Assembly: GCA_000320545.1 (NCBI GenBank)
Contig: ADNK01000788.1
Location: 1-27,500 of the forward strand
DNA length: 27,500 nt
Direction of reading: 5' to 3'
Origin: Bigelowiella natans CCMP2755
Lineage: Eukaryota > Cercozoa > Chlorarachniophyceae
A model generated the notes under the pieces. The model did not search any database. It had not been told where the DNA came from and saw only the letters and a program-made list of their open reading frames with translations. The translations under genes were made by a program, and so were the position numbers. The stretch's first letter is position 1. Each line of letters begins with the position of its first letter. Shown piece after piece: positions 1-9,828 of the stretch.

Positions 1-180
1 CCCCCCCTCCTCTCTCTCTTCTTTCTCTCTCCCGGTACTTTGAAAATTAGTGTATTTTGTCGCGTGTGTGTGTGTGTGTGGATGGGTGGTCTCCGTTTGA
101 TATGTGATAACACTTCCCTGTGCCCTCCATAGAAACTGGACGGGGTGTGGGGGGAGACTGACCCTACGAAGAAGGTTCAT
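1..180. other. low-complexity flank, no gene seen
   Basis: The first 180 bases hold a pyrimidine-rich start and a short GT repeat at about 65-80. I see no exon or RNA gene here. Confidence 0.5.
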
Positions 181-471
181 CTAGCCAAAGATACCATCCG
201 CATCATGGCCCGGCGAGGGCTCATAGCGCAGGATATCGACCACGTTTGGGAAATCCGAATCTGAGCCAGAAAGATGCAATTCGCCATTAATGTAGATGTA
301 GTAGCAGTAGGAGGAGGAGGAGTTGGAGCATGAGGAGTTTTTTGAGTCCACCGAATCGGAGAGAGAGCCGCGGTACTTGAAATACCGGGGTGATGGTGTG
401 ATGCGCTGTGCGCTGTTGTGCTGCCACACAACGCCGCAGCTCTTCGAAATTCGGGTGTACAATAACCCCGC
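181..471 (-). CDS. possible 3' terminal exon of an unrecognised gene
   Basis: Reading on the minus strand, an AG acceptor just above 471 opens a frame of 96 residues that ends in TAG at 181-183. The peptide is not low-complexity overall. It has a Ser-rich middle and a tail of mixed composition (for example INGELHLSGSDSDFPNVVDI) that looks more like protein than like translated repeat. No upstream exon could be joined to it with confidence. It could be the end of the gene whose clearer exons lie at 6160-8319, or of a separate gene, or chance. I recognise no family. Confidence 0.3.
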   Translation of the reverse strand, partial: AGLLYTRISKSCGVVWQHNSAQRITPSPRYFKYRGSLSDSVDSKNSSCSNSSSSYCYYIYINGELHLSGSDSDFPNVVDILRYEPSPGHDADGIFG

Positions 472-942
472 CTATGTGAGGGCATTCAACTTAGCGCTTT
501 GACACGAATTTCAATTTTCTGAGATCACGTGCATGTGTGCTAATACTATACGCTACGCTTTGCTATGAGACTCACACACAATTACACGTGCGTTTCTTGC
601 CGCGGCATGGAAAGCTGTTATCGACAAACATGCAGTTAGCACATAGTTATCATTCATCATGCATGCGCCCGTGATGCATGCAGCATGGCAATCATCGACG
701 AGCGGCCGCATGCTAGCATGGATGGCGGGCACAGGAATGCAAATGAGCGGCACGGCGGGCGTTGCTACATGCAATAATAATGACCACCACGCAGTTAATG
801 ATGCTGCACAATAAACACTGCGTGTGATCGAATTGTGTGCGGCATCGCATGCATGCGATATGCACGCGGGGTATCCATGTTGTGATCGAGACGCCCATCG
901 ATCAGTTCTCATATTGCTACATCATTACAAAGTGCTCGTCGC

Positions 943-944
<2 letters not shown>

Positions 945-992
<48 letters not shown>

Positions 993-1032
993 CTAGACAT
1001 GTCTAGATATATATAGGCGTACGTGGTACGCC
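945..1032. repeat. AT repeat ending in palindrome and hairpin
   Basis: An AT dinucleotide run begins near 945. Bases 984-1015 form a perfect 32-nt palindrome centred on CTAGACATGTCTAG. It is followed at once by GGCGTAC-GTG-GTACGCC (1016-1032), a 7-bp stem with a 3-nt loop. Both are read directly from the sequence. Confidence 0.85.
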
Positions 1033-1849
1033 AGCATGCAATATGCTTTATTATAGCTTCCAACAATTGACAATATAAGTTCAGCACTAGCTAGAGCACA
1101 GCTAGACAGGTCAATCGCCATAAATGAAATAAAAACATCTTGTGTGGCGAAGAGGCGAGCTAGCGAGTCGTGTGAAACCATGCCCGGCTTGGAGCACACA
1201 TCAGCAACCAAGCTATCTAGCTATCGCTAGTAGGCGCGCATGTGTTGCCACGAGCAAACTAGGTAGGATGCGCCGGGCCATCAACTATTCGGATATCATC
1301 TTGAAATGTAAGTTTCTTGCATACGCTACTACGAAGGGCACAATGAAGGCGGACAGCATCCCCAGCGTGCATCCCCACGAGGATTCTCCGCATACGACCA
1401 GAAACCATGCTGGGACTGAGAATATTTTGCATGATACAAGCAGCATCAATTTCACGATTTGCAGTTATTGCAGGCAGCACCAGAAGCAGCAGGCCTTTAA
1501 GACTGAGAGTGAATGCAAACTCCTTCTTGTGTGCGCGCGCGTGTATGTGTGCGACATCATTACGCCACCAAAGATGGCATAACTCCCCCTCCACGTTGTG
1601 TTGTAGTGTAGTGTAGCGATACGCACAAATAACAATGTATTCGATTGGCCAGTACCGTAAGCGGTGCCTTTGGCTCGAAAATAGCCACCAATGCCTCCGC
1701 TGAGGCCTCCAGCGAGATAACTAGCGTTCAGCACCCAAGCATCTCTCTCCATATACCTACGGTATGGAAGTCACGCTCTAACTAATCAAATACATATTGA
1801 TTCTGTATGTGTATAAAATATACATATCGTGTACTCGTGATAGTAGCCA

Positions 1850-2255
1850 GCCCCCCCCCCCCCCCCCTTCCCCCCCCCTCCGCTCCCCTTTCTTTCCCTT
1901 CCTTCTCAGCACGCCGTGTGCGTCATTGCGATCAGATGCATTACGGATACGCAGCCTCGACGTAATCGCCCCACCTAATAAAAACGACCGGTTAGACCTG
2001 CCAATGCTCTGCCGATTGGTGGTGGTGGGGGTGGTGATGGTAATGGAGTCGCAATGATCCCATCCAAACACAAATATCACATGAGAGCTATTACTTCAGA
2101 TTCACGAGCATCCCGCGCCTGGCGGCCTTGTTCTCTCCTTCCACGCTATAAAACACATCCAAATGATAGGTTATTATTTTTCTCAGTCTTTGGAGAGAGG
2201 AACATCAACCAAACGTATACGCGCACATCCACACACCCAAACTCTCTCTATCTCT

Positions 2256-2328
<73 letters not shown>

Positions 2329-2485
2329 CGGAAATAGAGCAATTCCGCTTGTGTGTGCGCGCGCGCGTATGTATGCTCCGATTGTATATACGGAGATGGG
2401 CGGTGATTGTCTTGAGCTAGAATCAAGTACCGAGGGCAAAGAACGCTTGCAGAACACACCCCAGCGGACACAAGAGCCTACAAAT

Positions 2486-2517
<32 letters not shown>

Positions 2518-2544
2518 TATCATCATCATCATTATCATCATCAT
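1850..2544. repeat. poly-C, CT, CA and ATC tracts
   Basis: Simple repeats: a poly-C run near 1850-1867, a CT repeat at about 2261-2291 joined to a CA repeat at about 2294-2326, and an imperfect ATC repeat at about 2486-2544. Frames across them give only repeat-derived peptides. Confidence 0.85.
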
Positions 2545-3760
2545 GTGGCCAAACATACTACCGATTACGACAAACGCAACCACTATCGCTGCTGCTGCCG
2601 TACCCCCCTTCCCCCCCCCCCCCTCCCCCTTCACATAACCAATGAAGTCATGTCCAGCAAGCCAAGAAATGACCAGGATCCGCGCTGATGACCATATTTG
2701 AGCGGGGGATAATTGATCATATCAGCAGCAATGCGGTGACATATGCATGGTTTTTAATGGACTATGTTCGTGTCTCCATTTGCTTCTCTGTTGTTTCAAA
2801 AGCAGTAGCGCGAGGAGCCTGCTTGATAGCAGCAGCACGCAGCTGCTGCAACTGTCGTGGGTGGTATTGATTGTAGTGTGTGCGTGCGCGCGCGCGTGTG
2901 TGTGTGTGTTAGTTGAGCTGTATCATCGTGAGAGGCCACGACGACGCCATCTGATATGCGACACTTCCTCACCTCCATCTCGAGCAGAATCAACGGGAGC
3001 AATATGGTATGGTAGTACCTTAGGTAGGGGTGGTGCTATCACTCATCAATCGTATATCCACTTCCCAAACACTCTTACAGCGCTCATCAAAAGGTATTCC
3101 CCCCCGCTGCCGTCGCCCAACGGCACTCCTCCTCCTCCGCCTTCTTCTTCTTCTTCTTCTATTTCCACCATGCTAGCATGCCTACAAATCATATAGACCT
3201 ACCCTCTCATTGAAGCCCACACCATTGTCACACCCAGAACAGCTCCCAGGCCGGTTCTGCGCCGTCGTAATAGTAGCAGGCATCGTCGTCACAAACGAAA
3301 TAAATTCGTGAACAAATAAATGTCCAACTCAAAGACTAGCGATTGATTCTAACAAGAGAATGATAGAGATGGCGCTATGCAATAGTAGTAATAATAGTAG
3401 TAGGAGTAGTAATAATGATATTAATGATAATGACCCCCCCCACTCACCGAATCCAGTAGATTTCGCTCAGAAGCAGCAGATCCAAGGAGCCGACGTACGC
3501 CTCTGCTACTGGGCAGATCACGAGCTGTATTGTGCTAGTGAAGACACCAACGAACACGCCGCCCCCCCCCGATGAGAGTATCGTCCCGGCGGTTGCTGGA
3601 TAGCCCCGCATTGCGGTGCAGTAGAGCAGTTGGGAGCATATCCATGAAACCTACTCGCATCAACACGCGGCGTTGTGCCGAGACCGCGGAAAAAAGAACG
3701 TCACCGCATCTGTTTGTTGTAGTCGTCATCGTCTTCGTCGTTCTCTTCATCCTCATCCCC

Positions 3761-4075
3761 ATCATCATCATCAATCATCCTCATCATCAATCATCATCAT
3801 CATCCTCATCATCATCATCATCATTATCGATAAGTCGCACCATAAGGCCTCCAATTACGCCGCAGATCGATTTGCCTGCATTCGAGAGCACAGCACAACG
3901 AAGCAAGAAATGAGAGACCCAGATCCCCAAACGCTATCCAGGTGGCAGAAAGACATCGGCGTGTACGCTGCGCTATCGCCTTCGTTCGGGGATACAAGCC
4001 CAGATATGCAGAGAGAGAGGGAGGGAGAGAGATGTGGGTATTACTTTAATATATATAATAAATAAATAAATCAGC

Positions 4076-4110
<35 letters not shown>

Positions 4111-4318
4111 TCGCATGCAATCGGTGTACAATGATTTCTTTGTTGGTGCCACCACCTATCTGTGGAGGCGATGTTGTGAGAAAGCTCCTTTTATTGAACA
4201 GAGGAGTTGGGGGGGGGGGGGGGTAAATTAAAAAAACAACAAATAAAAAAGGGGGGGGGGGGGGGGGAGGGGGGGAAAAACACCCCCGGGTTTCCAAAAA
4301 TGGGGGTATTAACAAAAA

Positions 4319-4353
<35 letters not shown>
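3761..4353. repeat. ATC, AT, poly-G and CT tracts
   Basis: Tracts in order: ATC repeat at about 3761-3828, AT repeat at about 4079-4108, poly-G of about 15 at 4209-4223, poly-G of about 17 at 4251-4267 plus a second G run at 4269-4275, and CT repeat at about 4324-4353. The poly-G runs lie beside A-rich spacers and are prone to sequencing length errors. Confidence 0.85.
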
Positions 4354-4355
<2 letters not shown>

Positions 4356-4781
4356 GTCTCTCTCACAAAAAAACACACCCTATCCTGCTATGAGAGAGGC
4401 CATGAGCTCCACTTCCCCAAAGCTGTGCCCGCGTGGGACGCTCTGATGACCCAGCAGCGACGAGGAGAGAAGAAAGCAAGTGTGAGCAGAGGAGGCGGGT
4501 GCCATCTCTATTTCCCTGCCTCGCTGGCTGCTGTGATTCTTATATCTTAATTACTATTTGTGGTCGTCGCGGTTGCTGTTGTTGATGATGTTAATGAGGA
4601 GGGGGAGGTAGGTGAGGGGGAGGAAAGAGGATGAAGGTGTAGAAGAGAACCTGTTTCGCAGACATGCCAAGGACTACTGCGGGAAGTCTACAACAATAAC
4701 AACAACAACAAGAATTATGCTATAAGCGAGATGAATTGCGTACGTGTAAATCATGCTAAGAGGGGAGGGGCGGGAGAGAAA

Positions 4782-4783
4782 GA

Positions 4784-4814
<31 letters not shown>

Positions 4815-6312
4815 GAATACGACTCTGATAGCTGCAATACGACATATATTAAAACGACACATTTTAAAGAACATTTATATATTCACTTACTCAATTTATT
4901 TATGTGTGTGTGCGTGTGTTTGCGTCTTCCTAGAGGAAACACGCACAAGAAATACCCCGCCAAAGCTGCATCAGCCATCCTCACCACATTCTCTCTTGCC
5001 ACGAGCAGTATCATCAGGATCGCTCTCGACGATCCCCCCCCCCCCACTCCCAAAGACTCAAAAGACAATTCTGTAAAAACGGGAGAAAGGCGGAGGAGGG
5101 AGGAGGAGGAGGCGGAGGAGGAGGGCTACTGAGATGTATTAGTATTAGTATTAGTAGTAGTTGTAGTAGATCTGCACCGAATAGGAGGTATTTACATATT
5201 CATGTACGGCAGACTGATGTGTGCCATCCCTGACCGAAAATGGCTCTCATCTGAATCATAGCTTATTATTACTCCTATTCCTCCTCCTCCTCCTCCTCCT
5301 CCTCCTCCTATTACTACTACTACTACTAACAACAACATCATCAACAACTAACAGCGCGCCGCACCACGACTGACGCCATTAAACTGTTCTTCGATCCATG
5401 ACAATTTTCTGCACATAAAGAAGTAACATAATGAACCATCATTTTGTAATTGTACTGATTTATTGTCCCCCCCCCCTCCCCCCCCCCTTTCCTAGTGGCC
5501 ATTATCCAGAGGCTCACCGAGCTAGTGAGACGAGGGCACTCGTAGCAAGAAAAGCTGGCAAACACCTGTTGGCGATTTAGTAGCAAAAGAGTCTCAGTTT
5601 CAGTCTCACTGCTCTCCATTACCACCGCCACCACCACTACTACTTCTACTGCTGCTCCTTTCTGATCTCCCACTAGCTTCACCGAAACGTGCTGCAGGCG
5701 TGCGCCAGGGCCATACCCATCAAGGAGAGAATGCAGTTTGAACGAAGAGGAGGGCGACGACGATGGGGAGGGGGGTGAGGAGTGGGTCATATTCCTACCA
5801 CCAGCCCATTTAAACCTATTAGCATTAACACCGAGAAGCAGAGAGAGAGAGAGAGGTGGGAAAGAGCAGCAAGGCTGCGGTTTGGCTCTGCCGACACTCT
5901 TTTAATAGGCTAGAAGGCTGGGAGAAGGTCAGGGAGCCGTAGGAGTCGTGAAGTACGAGGAAGGACGGGTGATAATGAAAGCTATGCCGCCCACTACTAT
6001 TTGTCGGTGTAGTGATATATAGGTAGAGTCATGACAACTGAGTATCTGCTCGTTTCATAGATTCCTCCTCCTCCTCTCCCCTCCCTTCTGCTAACGATGA
6101 CAACTCAAGCTGCGGTTACTACTACCACTACTACTATTACTGCTACTACTCACTACTCACTACTCCTCGGACCAGGTCATCATGCCGCCGATTAGAGAGC
6201 CTCCCGGCAGCTGTATTCGCAGCCCCCATATCCTTGCAAAGCCAACAGCATAACTGCAGCAGTAGCAGCAGCACACGCATACGATAGACACGTCAGGCCA
6301 ATTCGTTTGCGC

Positions 6313-6346
<34 letters not shown>

Positions 6347-6360
6347 GATTTGCGGGGGGG
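4782..6360. repeat. AG, CTC and ATC tracts
   Basis: AG repeat at about 4782-4814, CTC repeat at about 5277-5310, long C runs around 5466-5490, and ATC repeat at about 6314-6345. The ATC repeat lies in a proposed intron of the neighbouring minus-strand gene. Confidence 0.8.
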
Positions 6361-7781
6361 GGGGAGGAGCGCTGAAGCAAGGACCTGATAGCTTTGGATC
6401 TTGCCGTCGTAGCGACGGAACCGCCGAAGCTCTCGCCGAACACCACGCCCTTTTCCATGGCCTGGATGATTTCGCAGTTGTTGGCACGGGCATTGCGGCC
6501 AGGGGGGGGGGGGACAAAGGGAGAGATACGCGTGACGGTCAATCGGTGTCTCAAACGAAAATGATAATGGGAATGATAATGATGGTGGGGGGGAGGGGAG
6601 GGGGGAGGCGACAGCGACCAATGCTGGTGATTACGATGATGACGATGGTGATTACGATGATGATCATGGATGATATTTATCACAACATCCTCCTCTTCCG
6701 GCACTACTACCACCCACTACTGCTGCTATTCCACGCATGCCAATTGCTGGTCTATCTCTCAAGCTCAATGTAGCAGGCAACACCTTCCCAACACTACTTC
6801 CCCCTGTCCCCACGGCAGGGATCTTCAGCAATGCTGCCGCCTGAATACTACTCTGGTTGACGTCTTCTCCCATCGCCATCACAAGAGCCAGAATAACCGC
6901 CAGTCCAAACAGAACATGTGTGTATGTGTGTGTGTGTGTTTGGGGTGGGGGGGGGTGGGGGGGGATTCGCGTAGAAGCGATAATGAGTAAGTAGCACCAT
7001 GACGCAGCACGGTGTGGATGGTAGGGCAAGGAGACAACTCTCTTTTTACTCAGAAGTAATATATTTCTTCTCTCTTCCTCTTCTTCTTCGTTCATCCCTC
7101 CCCCCTCCCCCCCTCCCCCTTCTTCTTCTTCGTTCGCTGTACTGCTGCTGTTGCGCTCCTTTCACCCACCGTCTGGGTCGCTGGACACTAGGATCACTCC
7201 AGATATCTTCCGCTGAGACAACATCATATTCTCACATCGTTTCGGACTTCCTCGAGTGCGCGGCAGGGCACACGGTGAGCTTACTTTGGCGTTAGAAAAC
7301 GACAGAAAAACATGACGACAGGATATCTAGCTGATAGAGAATCTTCTTCCGAGCGCCTCCTCTCCTCCTTTATTTTCTTACTCCGTGCAAATACCTCTCG
7401 GATAGCTGCAGCAATTTTGCGATCTTCCGACCTCGCCATCACATTGACCTCCTGGTGTAAACACCATGAGTATTGATTCATAAAGCCAGAATTGGTGCTG
7501 CTTCTTCTTCTTGTTCTTCTTCTTCTTGTTGTTGTTTTTGTTGTTGCACCAACGCAGTGAGCGGGGGCGTGAGAGCCCCCATAGAAACCAACGCACCTTG
7601 AGGCTGCCTGCGAAGAGAGGAATGGGCCTACCTCCCTTTAGCGTCCATAGAATTGCCGGGGTAGCGTCTCTGTTGTCTGGTTAAGGAATGTGAGTCCGAT
7701 CGTCATCATTAATCTAGTATTACTATCATTATCATTGTTATTATTATTTTAATTATAAGTAGTAGTAGTAGTAGTAGTAGC

Positions 7782-7819
<38 letters not shown>

Positions 7820-7937
7820 GAAGTGTTGGTATATTGGTAGAACCTCTAGCCATGTCCAGTCCCCCCTCGCAGGACACAACGCATACCTCGGCAAGCTACG
7901 ACATTAGTGGTGAAAACAACGAGCCAACTTCGGTTTT

Positions 7938-8004
<67 letters not shown>

Positions 8005-8319
8005 GATGCAAAGTTGGAATCCGTCCGCACAAGGCCTGCTTGACAGTATTTGCCCGGAGAAACGTCACTGCAAGTGCTCGTATGACGAAATGACGGCAAC
8101 TTACCGATAGTCCGCTGACCCCTTCCAAAGTGGAAGCCACCTGGCGAACAAAGGCCTCTGTACTCCGCCCCAAGGTCGCAACGCCTCCCCCCGAGCTTCA
8201 GGTTATGTTCGGCAATGCAAAACACGATGAGGGACGTGGCAAATATGAGGAGCTCATGTCGAGTTTGGAGTGTAATCTTACCTTCCAACCAAGGCAATGC
8301 GCCGCTTGGTAGGCGTCAT
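6160..8319 (-). CDS. unrecognised multi-exon protein with GG-rich motifs
   Basis: Proposed exons (minus strand, 5' to 3'): 8319-8282, 8195-8105, 7865-7844, 7676-7632, 7607-7597, 7451-7395, 7212-7170, 6866-6784, 6461-6385, 6232-6160. They sum to 540 nt, 179 residues, and every junction keeps frame. The start ATG is at 8319. The protein opens RRIALVGSSGGGVATLG, a glycine-rich loop after a beta strand. It has SGVILVSSDPD, then AALLKIPAVGTGGSSVGK, then FGESFGGSVATTARSKAI, so two GG-S/T loops suggest a nucleotide- or phosphate-binding Rossmann-like fold (inference). Exons 3 (22 nt) and 5 (11 nt) are very small, and exon 3 is the least certain. The TAG at 6160 overlaps a good donor (TA|GTGAGT), so the true gene may run on into 472-6159. 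I do not recognise the family. Simple repeats fill the longer introns. Confidence 0.5.
7500..8000. repeat. intronic TTC, AGT and CT/GT repeats
   Basis: A TTC/TTG-rich run at about 7500-7550, an AGT repeat of about 60 bases at 7758-7820, and a compound CT repeat (about 7941-7971) running directly into a GT repeat (about 7971-8000). All fall within proposed introns of the minus-strand gene at 6160-8319. Confidence 0.85.
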
Positions 8320-8873
8320 GGCGTTTGTGGACGCGACTTAATTTTTAGTAACCACTTCTGCTGTGGTCTCTACCCCCTCCCAGGGTCCAGCAACAGGCAA
8401 ATGATTCGCACAGAGGCCTCCTCCGTGCCCGTTCGGAAGCAAGGACTCGCAGGAATTTCAAACAAATTAAGATTCACCTTGGTATTTAAATAAGCGATCA
8501 TCCCGAAACATAAAGTATTTTTATTCTACGACAACCTGAGAAACCCTTGACGACCAAAAATCGATCAGATTTTCTGTCGGCCGTCACGCTCCGTCCATTT
8601 CCGCACAGAATTCCGGGAAGCTTTGTATTTTTTGAGGAAAAAGCCCTGATACAGAGTCCCATGATGTTATGCGGTTGCGACAATCTTTTGACGGTATTTT
8701 CCCCCGAAATGAACGCCGTTCTTTCTCTGCCGCTTCTTCGTTCGACTCTGCTGATTCATCACCGACTCCATTGGACAATTCAAAAAGTACACGCGCTACA
8801 CTAGCAAGCTCGTCATCGTTTGTATATCTCCCAAATAATCGTTGGAGGGACTCTGCGAGAAAGGGAGAACAAG
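8320..8873. promoter_or_regulatory. shared divergent intergenic region
   Basis: These 554 bases separate the start codons of two divergently transcribed genes (minus gene at 8319, plus gene at 8874) and so probably hold both promoters. It is not a repeat tract. A long open frame on the minus strand (about 8584-8973) overlaps the first exon of the plus gene and is probably chance. No specific promoter element is claimed. Confidence 0.5.
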
Positions 8874-9797
8874 ATGGACGTCGGCTTTCTGCAACTACGA
8901 ATGCTCGTGTTGGCGTGTTGTTACTTTGGAGCTTCGTTCGCCTCCTCGCCATGGAGTCCTGAGACGTTCCCAAATCCAGTGATCGATCCTGTGCGGTGCG
9001 GATTGCAAGCTGCTAGCCGTGTATGTGATCCGGACGAAGTACTTTCTCTGAAGACCCGAAATGAGGTAGGGGGGGGAGAGCGGGGGAGCATTTCTCATCA
9101 GCATACCAAAGATTCACCCTCATTATATACTCACGTCACAATGATGCTTTATAATTCTTCATTTACAAATTCATTGCATCTTCATGAGTTACAAGTTCAT
9201 TACGTGCCTCAGCTGAGCGACCTCCTGGGCCTAATTGAGGAGGACACGGAAGAGGAGAACCAAGTGGCAGTCGCAATTGTTGCGAAGATGTCCGAGAGAA
9301 TGGAGGGCTGGGACAAGGTAATGAGGGAAGAAAGGAAGAAAGGGGGGAAGAACATGATTATGATGATGATGAATGCCGATGCATGCCATGTCCATACACG
9401 GAAATAACACCGAATTTGTTGTGCTGTTTTATTTCAGATGGAAAAGGCCAAAACGTTCGCGAGCACACTTGGAGATTCCTGGGGGGTTGGGATTCGTGGA
9501 GTCGATAACGGTGTTGTTCTATTTGTCAGTAAATTAGACCGCGTCGCGTACATCAAAACTGCCCGAGGAGCACAAGAAGCGCTTCCCGACAATGTCGTCA
9601 ATCGCATCATCAGCCGCATGACTGTGCAGTTCAAGAAGGATCAGGTGCGTACGAATCATAATCATCATCACCCTCATCATCATAAATATCCTCATAATCA
9701 TCATCGCCATCGCCATTGTCATCATCATCGTCCCCGCTACCCCAACACAGCAAGAACGAAAATCTAGTTACAGAAATAACAACGGCAACAATCAGGA

Positions 9798-9828
<31 letters not shown>

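Larger units (their letters stand above)
472..6159. other. microsatellite-rich region with weak exon candidates
   Basis: This stretch contains many simple repeats and no gene model I can defend. Open frames in it are mostly translated repeats (poly-Leu/Ser, His-Thr, Ile-Tyr). Three minus-strand pieces look somewhat protein-like: about 1290-1500 (a hydrophobic run followed by a basic segment), about 3840-3965 (a possible membrane segment, then after an AG the peptide KSICGVIGGLM), and 4380-4442 (an acceptor followed by SVPRGHSFGEVELMASLIAG and a stop). They could be exons of the gene continuing from 6160, but the junctions do not resolve. The first part, about 600-900, is rich in GCATGC/ATGCAT words. 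Confidence 0.45.

Noticed and set aside
2205-2638. Open frames of 85-194 codons on both strands
   Set aside because: They are translations of CT, CA and ATC repeats (Ser-Leu, His-Thr, Ile runs) with no other content.
4079-4378. Frames of 61-99 codons around poly-G and CT tracts
   Set aside because: The peptides are poly-Pro, Arg-Glu and Ile-Tyr runs from simple repeats.
8584-8973. 129-codon minus-strand frame upstream of and overlapping the TPM-RING start
   Set aside because: It overlaps a well-supported exon on the other strand and has no recognisable motif or clear splice partners.
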